Shown piece after piece: positions 1-11,670 of a stretch of DNA of 64,000 nucleotides. The stretch is from Acanthaster planci (taxonomy: Eukaryota; Echinodermata; Asteroidea; Valvatida; Acanthasteridae). The stretch is taken from the NCBI RefSeq assembly GCF_001949145.1, contig NW_019091551.1, forward strand, positions 454,761-518,760. The letters are read 5' to 3'. The translations under genes were made by a program, and so were the position numbers. How positions within the stretch are numbered: position 1 is the first letter of the stretch; each line of letters starts with the position of its first letter. The notes under the pieces are model-generated. The model saw nothing but the letters and a program-made list of their open reading frames with translations. It was not told the DNA's origin and searched no databases.

Positions 1-514
1 CACCAGAAGCAGACCACACCTAAATGCAGAAAATGTTCCTGTCCAGAAAAGTAGCCATTTTGAAAAACCATCCCTTGGCAAAATGGCTCAAATAGTGCCA
101 CTTTTAAACCCGATTGCATCCAAGTTGCTCAGAAGTGGAAGCCTTGAGTCCGGCCCAGAGGTTCAGTCTCATATTTCTTCAATTCCTCAGTTCCATGGCT
201 CTCAGTACCCTCTAATATAGAATATTTTGAGTGTATAACTTTTATTAATAAGCTCGGCGGACATATTTCTGGCCTAAATACGAGGGTGCACCCCAGAGGA
301 AAGAAAGATGGCGGCCTCATACATTGCGAAAAATTTTCGTTTTCCTGCGAGAATCTGGACGCAAATTTAGTGTTTGTCTTATAAAGTGGCAAGTGTTAGA
401 GTCTCTAAACTATAATTAAACCACTTTTAAATCTGTAGAGGGTATTTTCAAGTTGTTGACGCTTCGTTGACGCTACTTATGCGTGTAAAGTTGTATTCGG
501 TTGTACATCAGGAT

Positions 515-1824
515 GTCAGACAACTCGACCGTTTGCCAACTCGACTGCGGACAACTCGACTGTTGAGGCAACTCGACCATTGAGACAACTCGACCGTTTG
601 CCAAGTCATCCGTTAGGACAACTCGACTTTGACAGAGAGACGACTCAACCAGTGAGATCTCTTCATATAATACAGTCGTTTTCCCAGTTCAAGATCGCGA
701 AATTATTCAGATTGCAGCTCTACTAAAATCCTCGAATTCCAGTGAAATGTGGTCACCGTCCACCTTGTGTGATAACAAAACCACGGTTACCACCAAATCA
801 GTTTCAAATTTTAAACTTTTAATTCGGACGTACGGGATCGATGAAAGTGGTGACACTTGTTCTCGTTCTGGATCTGTTTCCAGAAAGTAACCACGCAAGC
901 GGCAAATCTATATTCAGCCAGAACCATTCCAAAAAGCTTATTTTCTAATGAAACATTCTTCAATTAGAAAACTGGGTTCATAAATAAGAATTCCAATGAA
1001 TTTTTAAAAATTGGATCTTGTGTAAATTTTGACTCAACTTTTTCAGCTGCACAGCGCGAGCCATCAACGATACTACTTCGTGCCGCACAGCTGACAAACC
1101 CATTAGGTTACATACATGTACATTACTGCAACGTCCATATAGCGAGATAAGTTTGCAAAGTATATTGCGTGCATGCACTTAATGCGTGATCCAAAACTAG
1201 GAAACAATATGCGTTCAGTTTTTGGCCAGTTTTAATAAAACACAATAAAACATTTCAAAAAACGAAAGTCATTTTGATTAAACAGACTTTAGATGCAAGA
1301 GTTTATATGACTGTTGGGTATGAAAAAAAGGATTTGGGGTCACTCGTAGTGAGTGATATCATCCTAGACTATTCGCCATTTTCCCCCCTACTGTTCCAAA
1401 ATGTCAAAGTGCAAATCAGAATTCTGGCCAAAATTTTCCAAGGGCAAGTTTTGTTCAAGAAGAAGTTTACATTTCACTTTAAACTCAAACTTGTCTGAGA
1501 ATGCAGAACTGAAGGACAACACCAAGGTTTTGATTTCAAGCTACAACTGTAATGCATACGGGCTATGTATGTGCAGCGTGGGTGCAAGATCGGTTGACTG
1601 TGCAAAGAATGACTTCCTACAGCCACCATTTTTATAAATTCCTCAGAAATTAAGCTTGTCTATCTACTACATGAAATTCCATCCTTAAGGCATACATGTA
1701 TGGCCTCAATAGATGACTTGTCTCAACGGTCGACTTGTCTCTCCCTTTCACGCACGGACAGTCGAGTTGTCTCAGCGGTCGAGTCGTCCGAAGTTGAGTT
1801 GGCAAACGGTTGAGTTGTCCGGAC
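515..1824. mobile_element. Foldback element A with arms made of short CAACTCG repeats
   Basis: The left arm (515-656) is an irregular array of 12-20 bp units around ACAACTCGACCG. The right arm (about 1714-1824) is the same array inverted. The outermost 23-24 bases of both arms pair closely (GTCAGACAACTCGACCG against GTCCGGACAACTCAACCG after complementing). The 1.06-kb interior has no convincing gene. The architecture, inverted terminal arrays of short direct repeats, is that of Drosophila FB and sea-urchin TU foldback transposons. Confidence 0.65.
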
Positions 1825-2769
1825 CCCGTACTTCATACATGTATACGTACATGTACATTGGCCTAGGTCTGTACACACATGTATTTTCGATTTTCTTTCT
1901 CAGTAGGCCTACTTTTTTTTGTTTTTGCAGAGTGCCTGAGTAAATAAGAACATGAATTTGAACGACTCATAAGTTACCTTGTGCAATTTTAAAATTAGAT
2001 TGCATGGTCCTCCGCCTTTTTTTGCCCATTGTCTTGACAACAAATATAGTCAAGAACTTGAATGGAGTGAAGGTTTTTTCCTTGTGTACAGTGTAGTTAA
2101 ATATTCCACTGGTTGTACTGTACATGTACAGTGGAACGCAGCTTTACCGAACACCACTATACTGAACATTCGGCTGTACCGAACATCTTCCTTGCTCCCA
2201 ATATTTTGTGCAAAAAACCTACCGAACACCATTCAGTAGCCATTTGTAATTCACGAACGTTAACATGATAAACAGTGGGTGTTTTTATGTTGGAAAGTGA
2301 CTAGTGGCCATTATTTCCGCAAGGATTAAAAGGGAAAGCCACTAGTTGTCAACAGTATTGACTAGATACTGGTTTTGCGACTCCGCATAATCGGGTGCCG
2401 AAGAAAACTGCACGTATGCGCACTGTGACGTTGCACTAACAGTAGTCTAAAGAGGGCATCGCTGATACACAAATCAACCGAGATTCGCCACAGCATGCAT
2501 CAGAGATCGATCCTGAGCAGTAGCTTCACGACTTTAACGATAAACTTGATATCAATTTTGTGACTCGAGATTAAATAACAAACAAAAAGAATTTACAGAT
2601 ACATTTCTAGAAACCGTTAAACTTGAATGCAACGGCAAAATATCATGAAAACAGCGAACCATATAGTATCACAAGAGGGTGCACTTCAGTTAGACAAGAG
2701 AGGGCGCTGTTCAACATAGCAGCATATTCTTGTATTTTGTTTTGTCGTACCTGAAAAATAGTAAATGAA

Positions 2770-2930
2770 ATGAAAAGTGTTTTGACGCTCGCTGATGCTT
2801 GTTGACGCTAAATAGCATGACCGGTACTGTAGGCAGTGAATCATCACGTCGACACACCGTCAAAACACCGGGGCTCGGACAATTCCAACTCTTTACTAAC
2901 TTGACTCGGGACAACTTAACGGAAGGAGTT
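2770..2930. repeat. Degenerate array related to the ends of element A
   Basis: Repeated TTGACGCT words (also present at 453-480, left of element A) are followed by scattered units such as CGGACAATTCCAACTC and CTCGGGACAACTTAACGG, which resemble the arm units of element A. It is probably a decayed end of a related element. No second arm was identified. Confidence 0.3.
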
Positions 2931-3360
2931 TATATACACTGTACAGACATTGTTATGCCCAAACTACAGCTGGGACCGTCCAAACTAAACTAGATTCATG
3001 GAAATTTCACAGTGTTCCATTTATTTTTATTAGGGCCTATGGGGGATTGCAGGATTGTGAATTTGGGGATCCCCTACTTCCAGAACTGTAGTGTAAGCTT
3101 AATACATGGACAAACCTTTCAGATAGCCATGTACAAACTCCCATAAACACATTTTGGCTGTTTTGATTGTGCCAACTTACATGTACATGTACTCTTTCAT
3201 CACAGCTATTTGTGCAACCAAATTTCATACATGCCTTCTTGGTGAAGTTAGATACATGTAGGGAGGTTTATTCACCTTATGTTGTCATTAAAATGGTGAA
3301 ATTCATGAGCATTTTGCCCATCCACACTATCAGACTATCAGCATCAAGTACTCTCAATAA

Positions 3361-3584
3361 CTGTCAGCTGTGTGACTGCTTGACCAATCGCAGCAGAGCT
3401 CAAACTGTATCTTTTCCTTCTGCTTTCCTGTCACCCACAGATGAGAGCCACACTGTGATTGGTCCAATTTGTTTCCATTCTATTGACCAGTCACACCTCA
3501 GCTTTCATTTGGATAGGGTCAGGAAAACAAAAGGAAAAGTTAGAAGCTCTGTTGCGATTGGTTAATGTATCACACAGCTGACCG
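3361..3584. mobile_element. Nested foldback MITE inside the left arm of the palindrome
   Basis: A 224-bp hairpin-forming unit: CTGTCAGCTGTGTGA at the left is matched by the complement CGGTCAGCTGTGTGA from the right end, and pairing continues through ACCAATCGCAGCAGAGCT. A second inner hairpin includes CACTGTGATTGGTC. The equivalent place in the right arm of the larger palindrome lacks it, so it inserted after the larger element formed. Confidence 0.6.
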
Positions 3585-4210
3585 TTGAGAGAACATGCTG
3601 CTAATATTCTGTAATGTAAACAGGGCCCAACATATCCTTTGTCGTCATATACTGGGCCCTGTCCCAATTGATAGTGATTTCTTTCCAAAAAGTTGATTCG
3701 GGATGTCCGGAGGCATAATCAGACATCTGCTGAATTTTATGAGCTGAAATTGCAGCAGTACATGTATGTTCACTTCTTGCGGGGTAAACTATCCCCTAGT
3801 GTGCTAATTTCAGAAAACTTGCGTTTTCCTAGTTTCGAGGAAAAAATGTTGCCTTCAGTTGGCATTTTCCCAATCTGGACAAATTTTGGCCAGACTTGCA
3901 CATTGTTTACAGCTGTTTCATGGCATGTCACAGAGAGCAAGCCACGCTACAAGTTCCATGACTCACCACAAGCTGTATTTGACTGGACAGGGAACTACAA
4001 TGTAGCCAAAGGTGGTTTTGTTTTCTGCGACACAATATAGCTGTATTTTCCATGACTACTTGGATTGACAGGTACTCTCGCCGATCTTAACGAAATCATG
4101 TATACTGAAGTCTACATGTAGTTGAGAACTAGACAGGCTCTCTGTACAAGCTACCATCACTAAATCATACAAAGGAGTCTGTTGATGTGCAAGTCTGGCC
4201 AAAATTCATC

Positions 4211-4580
4211 ATGGTCGTCCAGAGTTGGGAAACGCGAACAGAAGGCAACATTTTTTCCTTAAAACTAGAGGCGAGTTTTCTGCAATTACCAACCTAGGGG
4301 ATAGTTTACTCCGTAAGTAGTGAACAAATCCAAGCAATTTTAGCTCATAAAATCCAGCAGATGTCTGATTATGCCCCCGGACATCCCTGGTCGTCATGGT
4401 CGTCCAGAGTTGGGAAAACGCGAACTGAAGGTAACATTTTTTCCTCAAAACTAGAGGCGAGTTTTCTGCAATTACCAACCTAGGGGATAGTTTACTCTGT
4501 AAGTAGTGAACAAATCCAAGCAATTTCAGCTCACAAAATCCAGCAGATGTCTGATTATGCCCCCGGACATCCCTGATAAA
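4211..4580. repeat. Two tandem units of about 185 bp in the right arm of the palindrome
   Basis: Units 4211-4395 and 4396-4580 are nearly identical from ATGGTCGTCCAGAGTTGGG to CCCCCGGACATCCCTG. The left arm has only one counterpart. Their high similarity compared with the arm-to-arm divergence points to a recent duplication. Confidence 0.7.
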
Positions 4581-5104
4581 CTTTTTGGAAAGAAATCACT
4601 GTCAATCGGAACAGGGCCCAGTATACATGTATGACGGAGTGTGCAGGCATACGCCGGGCTGTTTACAGGTCTGACGGGCAAAATGCTCAAGAATTTCACC
4701 TTTTTAATGAGGATATAAGGTTAATAACATCTCCATCTGACATACATGTACTTCACCAAGAAGGCATGTTTGAAATTTGGTTGCACAGATAGCTCTGATG
4801 GAAGACACAATCAAAACAGCCAAAATGTGTATGGGAGTTTGTATTCATGTATAAAGCTATCTATTAAGGTCTGTATAAACCTTACAGTTCTGGAAGTAGG
4901 GACCCCCCCAGTTTTTGTCATTTCAATCTGTGCAAACTGGTCATTCCCCCCCCAAAAAACCCAAGGCAACGCTGTCTGAATTGCCCTGATCCTTTTTTTT
5001 TTTTAAATTTCAAATTGTAAATAGTGAGAACAAGTGACTTTCCTTCTAATAAAACAGGCATGCAAATTTTACTCCACCATGTGGCACGTGTTAAAATACT
5101 TACA

Positions 5105-5205
5105 GTTTCCCCTCATAATTTCTCTCAAAACTCGAAACTCTGCCCTCTTTGCACAGCATCAACCATAGAGTTATTGAGCATGATGTCACAGTCACCTACA
5201 TGTAC
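5105..5205. repeat. Dispersed repeat copy (pair with 7865-7965)
   Basis: CCTCATAATTTCTCTCAAAA and AACTCTGCCCTCTTT, followed by a block ending in ATGATGTCA, recur at 7865-7965 in the same order. No coding potential is seen. The GTAAGT-like donor on the minus strand at its edge is therefore part of a repeat. Confidence 0.5.
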
Positions 5206-6116
5206 CCAGGGGAATCCAAAAGATAAAATGTACATTGTATATACAGTTGTGTATGTACAGGAGGTTTCCCTTCTGTTACAGGAGTGAACTGGAATTTCTA
5301 CCAACCCTGGTGTGCTCTCAGTGTCACCATCCCCATGGTAACCGTTAACGGTGGATTTGAACAGTCAAACTACAGTCGAACTAGTAATGATAGTGTGCAA
5401 GGTATATGTAGGCCTAATAAGGAATAGTAACTGCCATGTTTCAATTTTGTTGTATGTCTAATCAAACATGTACCACAGGTAAGATGAAAAATAAAATCAA
5501 GGTACATGTTCGCCTTTGTAGGGATATTAAATCATATTTGCCGGAAATCGGAAATTCTGTGAACATCCCCTTGTCATCTTGTAAGTCAAATACATGTACA
5601 TATTTTTGGCAAAATGTTTTACTGTGGATTCAAAGTTTTTAAAGTCAATTAAGGTCTGCAAATTACATTTTCATTCTTCATACAAGAACCTCTTAGGTAT
5701 TAATTTTCAAAAATGATGGTCACACAAAGATTAAAAAATAGCATATCAGGAATAGCATCACCAATGTCTGGGTCCATGAATCTACCGGTACATGTAGCTA
5801 CGGTAACTTTGGTGTTATTTGGGCCGGTCCAACTACAGCACAGTGTGTGCTTGTGCCAAGGCATATGCTAAAGTCATTTTGTTAACATCAGCAACTCGTA
5901 CTTGCAGAAACAAGTTTTTACAGTGAAGTGCCATATTTGTATGTTTTTTTTATATTTAGATGAATTATGTCAGGTGTGAGCTGCGTAAACTCAGAGAAAG
6001 TTCAAAAGTTTCTACAGAGATTGGCAAACAATAGTTGGGCCAACCTAACTGCATCGCTATACATGTAGTTGGGACGTGACATCACTTGACACCTTTTGTA
6101 CAAATAAAAGGGAACA

Positions 6117-6816
6117 GGTCAACTCACACGCGTGCCAACTCGTACACAAGCCAACTGGTACGCAAATTGGTCAACTCGTATTCCAACCAACTTGTACGTG
6201 GACTAACTCGAGTTAATACACTGCCTGACTCTTGTATGACCAACTCCTGCACTGCAACGTGACACACGGTCAGTTTTAGAGTGAAATCTGGAGTCAAGTC
6301 AATGATCAGAAAACATTAAAAACTGCTCCTTTCAGAACTACAAATAAAAATCAATTCCATTTGCAGTGAATAGCGTTGAAATTCACAAGCACAGTATAAT
6401 CAAGAAATGTAAATTTAAACAAGACAGAGCTAGACTTAATTTTACTCTGGTGGCCTGTCATTGATACACACTACAGGACAACCATTTTCTACATTTCCGC
6501 TACACCCACACTTACCTTACATACATGGACCTGGTGTGGACATTCCTTTCTTTTCATGCTGTTAAGAAAACTCAGTGAAAATGCTAGTTTTTCTTGAACT
6601 GGGAACACGATTTTCAGCTGGCTTTTTGTACAAGGTTCCCTTGACTATTCCTCTTGTACGTGTTGTACGATTGAGCCTTAGTACTTACGGTACAACTTGG
6701 CATACGAGTTGGTCGGTGTATGAGTTGGTCAGTGTACAAGTTTGTTAGCGTATGAGTTGGTGTACGAATTGGCGTGTACAAGTTGGCGTGTACGAGTTGG
6801 CGTGTACGAGTTGACC
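6117..6816. mobile_element. Foldback element B with arms made of CCAACTCGTACAC repeats
   Basis: The left arm 6117-6250 holds irregular units built on CCAACTCGTACAC; the right arm about 6690-6816 holds the inverted units GTGTACGAGTTGGC, roughly 14 bp each and most regular at the outer end. The ends are a perfect 9-bp inverted repeat (GGTCAACTC and GAGTTGACC) and both flanks carry AACA, a possible 4-bp target duplication. The interior of about 0.44 kb has no gene. Like element A it is FB/TU-type in form and shares the CAACTCG core. Confidence 0.7.
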
Positions 6817-6836
6817 AACATTCTGCACAAACCCTA

Positions 6837-7186
6837 TGAGCCTAATCTGAAAAATTCTGAGTGTTTTTATTAGTAAATGATTCAATAGTTTCACTGCTAA
6901 GTTTGACTTTTTGGGCATATCACTTTCTGGTGGCTTTTAAACCACTGCAAGGGAAAATAAATGGGGATTGTAAATTTTGGGGGAAAGAGTTCCATACACA
7001 GATGTTACTTGACACCCTGTGCACAAACTTCCATGTACATGTATGAGCCTAGTCTGAAAAATTCTAAGTGTTTGCGACAGGTAAGTAAATGCTTCAATAT
7101 TTTCCCTGCTAAAATTTGACCTTTTAGGATAGGATCTCACTTTCTGATTGCTGGTACACCACTGCAAGGGAAAATTAGTGATGTCC
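6837..7186. repeat. Tandem duplication, period about 206 bp
   Basis: ATGAGCCTAATCTGAAAAATTCT at 6837 recurs with one change at 7043, and the sequence after each (CACTTTCTG, ACCACTGCAAGGGAAAAT) stays aligned. The second unit is shorter. The block begins just right of element B. Confidence 0.6.
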
Positions 7187-7309
7187 GTCTGTGGAACTGT
7201 TACTGTCCCTTGATGCGTTGTTCTTACCTATGTCCATCAATGTACTGGAAAATGCACGGTCAACTTGACGCACACATGGCAGACTGTATGAGCTTTGGCT
7301 GTTCACTTC

Positions 7310-7420
7310 AATACTCTTACTCCCCAATCTGCTTATCTCTACAGTACCAATCAGAGATGGGCTTTCTAATGAAACTTCCCAGTAACCAATCAGAGACACT
7401 CTACCAAGCAAGTTTAAAAA
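7310..7420. repeat. Dispersed repeat copy (pair with 7715-7800)
   Basis: CAATCAGAGATGGGCTTTCTA followed by AGTAACCAATCAGAGACACT recurs at 7735-7795 with about one change in ten. It is followed in both places by a GATGCGTG-containing stretch. No gene is seen. Confidence 0.5.
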
Positions 7421-7864
7421 TATCGCCATTTTGATGCGTGCATGGTTTGGCTGTTCTTCAATAGACCTTTTTCACCCATGTGACTTCATTGCGCTAAATG
7501 TAAACAATACCACCACGTGTGGACTGCCTTGGCCACGATGATCGCATACAGTGTACAGGCTCACATGTGCGAACGTTGCATGCTTGACTAGACTTTGACT
7601 TTACGGTATCTTGAATAGGAAAATTACCATCACAACACATCATACATGTACATGTACATGTAGGTCCAGCACGATTGTGACATCACAAGAGAAAAGTCTA
7701 TGCATGTACATGTACTCCTCAATCGGCTCATCCCAAGACAATCAGAGATTGGCTTTCTAGTGAACCTTTTCAGTTACCAATCAGTGACACTCTACTAAGC
7801 ACCTTTGACATTATTTTCTTGTTTATTTTCAGTGGATGCGTGTGTGCATGATCTGTGCTGATGT

Positions 7865-7965
7865 CATTTTACCCCATAATTTCCACCAAACATCAAAACT
7901 CTGCCCTCTTTCAGTATTAACTCTGAAGTTTGATGAAATCATGTCATTGTCATCCACTTAGGTGA
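7865..7965. repeat. Dispersed repeat copy (pair with 5105-5205)
   Basis: Contains CCCATAATTT, AAACTCTGCCCTCTTT and AATCATGTCATTGTCA in the same order as the copy at 5105-5205. Confidence 0.5.
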
Positions 7966-8449
7966 GTCTGAAAGCTTATGGTAAATCTAATTCTACATAC
8001 ATGTAGGAAAGAGGTCCTGAAAAGAACCGGGATATAAATATTTTTCTTAGAATCACTTTTTGTGTATCTCAGAACTCTTCTTGCATGTACCGTATGAAGA
8101 CTGTTTTGAGTTACTTTTGAGTTACGTGGACTGAACGGTGCACTTTTTCAAACATTAAAAATTGACTAAGCATTTCTGTACAAGTGAGAGCGCTTTTGCT
8201 TTGATGTAAATCCAGGAAGACATGGTTCAGGTTGGATGTTTTCATGTTCAAAGTGTGAATCCCAAATTTGCTATCTGGGAACATTTCTGTGAACAGGATT
8301 GTTGCTGGATTATTGCCATATACTTACACAGCAATAAATTGCCAAAGAAAATAAAATCTGTTGGAGCATTGATTAGAAAAAATCTAGAAATTTTCTGTGC
8401 ACAAATCAGTGCAACATTGAGATTCAGTGCCTTGTATAACATCATAGCT

Positions 8450-9135
8450 CTGCTCATGAATATGTGAAAAAGTGTCCGTTGTTCCAAAATTTCAAATTGA
8501 CGTCCTACAATAAATTTGATATTATTTGAAAGAGTGGTGTCTGGACTGTTAAACTCAGATTTCTTGTCCATTTTTCTGTTTGTATTTTAAATTTACCATC
8601 ATTATGAAAATTTGTGTTTAAATTATAAAATTACATTTTCTAAGCCCATTTTACACACTTTTTTCACTTACTTTCAGTTTATAATACAAGATTTTAATTT
8701 GTTTTCAGGTTTTGAATAATTTTGCATAGGGTTTACCTTCTTTAAAAAAGGAAGTGTTATTGTTAGGTTTTTCCTCATTTCCATAGCACCTCTTTTTTAA
8801 AATGTGCCATTTTGCCCTAATGGCATTGTAATGTCCATGACATTATTACTTGTTTTGTTTTCCTATTTTAAAGTTATACAAGATGTCAGCTGTTGTCAAT
8901 TCAAATAAGTTGACCCAAGAGAAACTGTATCAAAGTTACCCTTATATACATGTACAATTGATTTATTCTGAAACAGTTATCACAATGTTTTGAAAACACT
9001 GGACAAGTAGACAAAATACATAATCTATCGTCATGGCCTTTGCGTTAATTAATTTGGTCAAACTTCAATAAGAACTTTTCAACGATTCTATTTTAGCCAC
9101 ACAATCCAGCTCCGTATATACATGTGTATGCATCA
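8450..9135. other. AT-rich stretch without a gene
   Basis: No reading frame, RNA gene or clear repeat is seen, apart from one GTAATGTCCATGACATTA word at 8828-8845 that belongs to the family clustered at 10593-11670. Confidence 0.4.
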
Positions 9136-9194
9136 TTAACCCTAACAGTCCTCAGTCCTCCAACAGGTGAAGGATTGAGGACTGTTAGGGTTAA
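9136..9194. mobile_element. 59-bp hairpin with TTAA ends, copy 1
   Basis: A near-perfect foldback whose arms start TTAACCCTAACAGTCCTCA and end in the complement. It is 59 bp long including TTAA at each end. The reverse complement of the unit at 61370-61428 matches it at 55 of 59 positions. TTAA is the target duplication of piggyBac-type transposons, so a miniature piggyBac-like element is possible. A loop of a few bases leaves no room for coding sequence. Confidence 0.7.
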
Positions 9195-9474
9195 CTTCCA
9201 GAACTACAGAAAGGTCTTGCAGATTAATACATGTACAATAATATCCGTGACCACTAAACCAGTTTTACACCGCTGTCGACATGTTTCCACTACACTGAAG
9301 GACGTGCAGCGCTTACAGAAACACTTACATGTATTTACACTTGTCCTGTTTTTATAGATTTCCACCCGTACATTGGACAGTAAAAATACATTTGAGTACC
9401 GTTCTGTTCAATAATTACTATTACTAAATACTTCTTTCCGAAATACATGTACTTTTCGAGACCGACTCCACAAA

Positions 9475-9735
9475 TAATTGGTTTAGCAGCAAATTGTCTC
9501 TTTTCTCTACCTGGTCAAAACCTTTCACAATTACACTTAAAGAATTATTTTGGGAGAGTTCATCATTAAGACGTCTCGATTCACTCTGTCCTGCCTGAAG
9601 TACAGTACATGTACATATAAGTGTAGATGATACACCGCTGTATGGATTAGTTCCTCCGGCCCAATTTTTCTTCAGAGTGTTAAACCGAGCTGCGGAGGGG
9701 TTGATCCAGCCTCTCATGTAGGTCTTGGGGTACAA
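9475..9735 (-). pseudogene. Coding-like remnant, possibly a retrotransposon ORF1 fragment
   Basis: A minus-strand frame contains RRLNDELSQNNSLSVIVKGF followed by a DQVEKRDNLLLNQLF segment, with composition typical of real protein and a faint likeness to the EKRDNLLI-type core of non-LTR retrotransposon ORF1 proteins. It is interrupted by a TACATGTA-type insertion (CTCTCT-free ICTCTVL-like stretch) and upstream stops. An alternative is an unrecognised exon with donor CAG|GTAGAG. Low certainty. Confidence 0.2.
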
Positions 9736-10262
9736 AGGAAGTCAGTCTTATTACTTAGGCTGCCCACCCTAGATCTGCTTCGATAGTACTGGGAGAATAA
9801 AAGCCGAGCCCCTTCGCTGAAACCTCGGGATTCCAACTGCAAATTTCAAATTAAAATCACTGAATCCCAGGAATATTGTGTTTGGAAAAGTGTGCAAGAG
9901 TCGGCAAATTTTTAACAAATGCTGTACAATGGAAGGCTCAAGAAATTATTGTACTTTACAGACTTACATGTAAATCACTAAAAATCACAAGATACAAAAG
10001 ACTCGCTGTTTGGCAGCAGGTTCTTCCGATCTGGTCATTAGTTCACCAGCAAAAGATGGAGCCTAAATGCCCCAGCAGAACCATAAATTAGCAGAAACTG
10101 CAGTACACAGCTTAAGAAAATGCTGCCCAGCTAGGTTGCAATATGCAAGAGTGCTACACAAAGTCTGAATACTCTGGGCACATCACAATGGCTAAGCAGC
10201 TGGTGTTGGTCTCTGCAGACGGTGGAACGTCCACTCCTACATTGCACACAGATACATTTATA

Positions 10263-10286
10263 CTCACACACACACACACGCACAAA
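10263..10286. repeat. Short CA microsatellite
   Basis: About ten CA dinucleotides with one ACG interruption. Confidence 0.7.
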
Positions 10287-10592
10287 CAAATGACCAAACA
10301 CAAAAGAGCACCACCCCGCTAAAGAATGCTGACTGTATGTGTCTGCTAATGAATATTCGTAAAGGAGAGAAAGAAATTTACATTGAGAACTCTGTCGAAC
10401 TGAGATTGGTCTCAATATATTGAAGCGTTACTGTAAGGAAAACAGGAATTGACACATTTTAAAAAAGAATACATTGCAACTTACTATTACACAAAACATT
10501 TTCATGAGACTTCAACTGCAAAGCTAGTGTAAGCAGATAAATCCATTTATCAAAAATATTTAATTAAAAATATGTGTAAATATTCAAATGAG

Positions 10593-11670
10593 CGTCATGG
10601 ACGTTACACTTTGTACGTCATGGACATTACAAAAATTTATGTCATGGACATTACACATCATGCTTACAGCCTTAAAACTCCCTCTTTAGAAAACGGAACA
10701 GTCTGTTTATGCAGATGAGAGTGAATAAGTGAGGTGTCATTTAATAGGACCTCATTTTGATGAAAAAAACTAGATAAGCCAGGGACTGAAGCTGTTTTGC
10801 AACACACAATCTGCCATACCTTTTGTGAGCATGTGGCATTTTTAGTATAGCCAAACCTGCATTCTGAACACAGTGTCACAAAGGCCCCAACTTTCAGGTA
10901 CATGTAAGCTTGCTTTTTTGTGAAGTTTGTTAATTAATGCTTGTATGGTGACTGCTGGAATAAAATGTGTTAGTACTTGTGCAAAATGATCTGATTTATA
11001 AATTGTGACTTAATATTAACGACAGAAGCCCATGATAGGGCCTAGGCTAGTACCATGCTTACTCTTTTTGCTACATGTAAATGTTTCTTGTATGGTAGTG
11101 AATAGATTAAGAGCTGGTTTATCCTCAAGTTTCAAACACATTGAAAAAGTGGTGGGTTTTTAAGTTTCACTGGTACATACTGTATACAAGTACAATTGCC
11201 AAAGACTTATAACGAGAGAGTGAAGAGCCAGTCTAATTAGTGTTACTGTTTTGCTTGTTGACTGTTTCCCACCTCACCGTGTTAAAGCCATTTGAAACAA
11301 AAAACAGATTATACACGTAACTTTACAGAGTTTTTGTAATGAATGTGTTGGTCACAATACCCATGTCCTTTTCGCATAATGTCCATGACGCTTATCAACA
11401 TTAAAGCCATTTGAAACAAAAAACAGATTATACATGTAACTCCACGGAGTTTTTGTAATGAATGTGTTGGTCACAATACCCATGTCCTCTTAGCCTAATG
11501 TCCATGACGCTTGTTAGTAATGCTAATAGCTCAATAACTAATTATGCATACTGCTTGATAAAAATAACATTATATGTTACCAGAAGCAAACAATCAAGTG
11601 GTTTTAACTTCTTAGTCAGACAAATTGACGACCAGTTTGAAAACTGCGTCCAAATTTAATGTCCATGATG
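10593..11670. mobile_element. Possible DNA element bounded by inverted GTCATGGACATTA motifs
   Basis: Three copies of GTCATGGACRTTAC at 10593-10653 face three inverted copies TAATGTCCATGA at 11377-11391, 11496-11510 and 11657-11670. The motif occurs elsewhere in the window once (8828-8845). Arrays of short subterminal repeats in opposite orientation are usual for hAT- and MULE-type elements. There is no transposase and no clear terminal repeat. Confidence 0.35.
11282..11519. repeat. Tandem duplication, two units of 119 bp
   Basis: Units 11282-11400 and 11401-11519 begin TTAAAGCCATTTGAAACAAA and share GAATGTGTTGGTCACAATAC and CCCATGTCC. They differ at a few positions only. Confidence 0.85.

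Larger units (their letters stand above)
3040..4935. mobile_element. Large imperfect palindrome (long-TIR element), about 1.9 kb
   Basis: The left arm 3040-3903 (interrupted by the nested foldback at 3361-3584) is the reverse complement, with many substitutions, of the right arm 4183-4935. Anchors include CTACTTCCAGAACTGT at the outer edge, CATGCCTTCTTGGTGAAGT, ACTGGGCCCTG, TCTTTCCAAAAAGTT, GCATAATCAGACATCTGCTG and GGCCAGACTTGCACAT at the inner edge. The unpaired centre 3904-4182 has no gene. No transposase is visible, so a non-autonomous DNA element is the likeliest reading. The reading frames inside it are repeat sequence. Confidence 0.65.

Noticed and set aside
3167-3565. 132-codon plus-strand frame
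   Set aside because: It lies across the left arm of the palindrome and the nested foldback; the peptide is repeat translation.
5077-5200. Minus-strand donor GTAAGT at 5097 suggesting an exon
   Set aside because: The adjoining sequence is a dispersed repeat with a second copy at 7865-7965.
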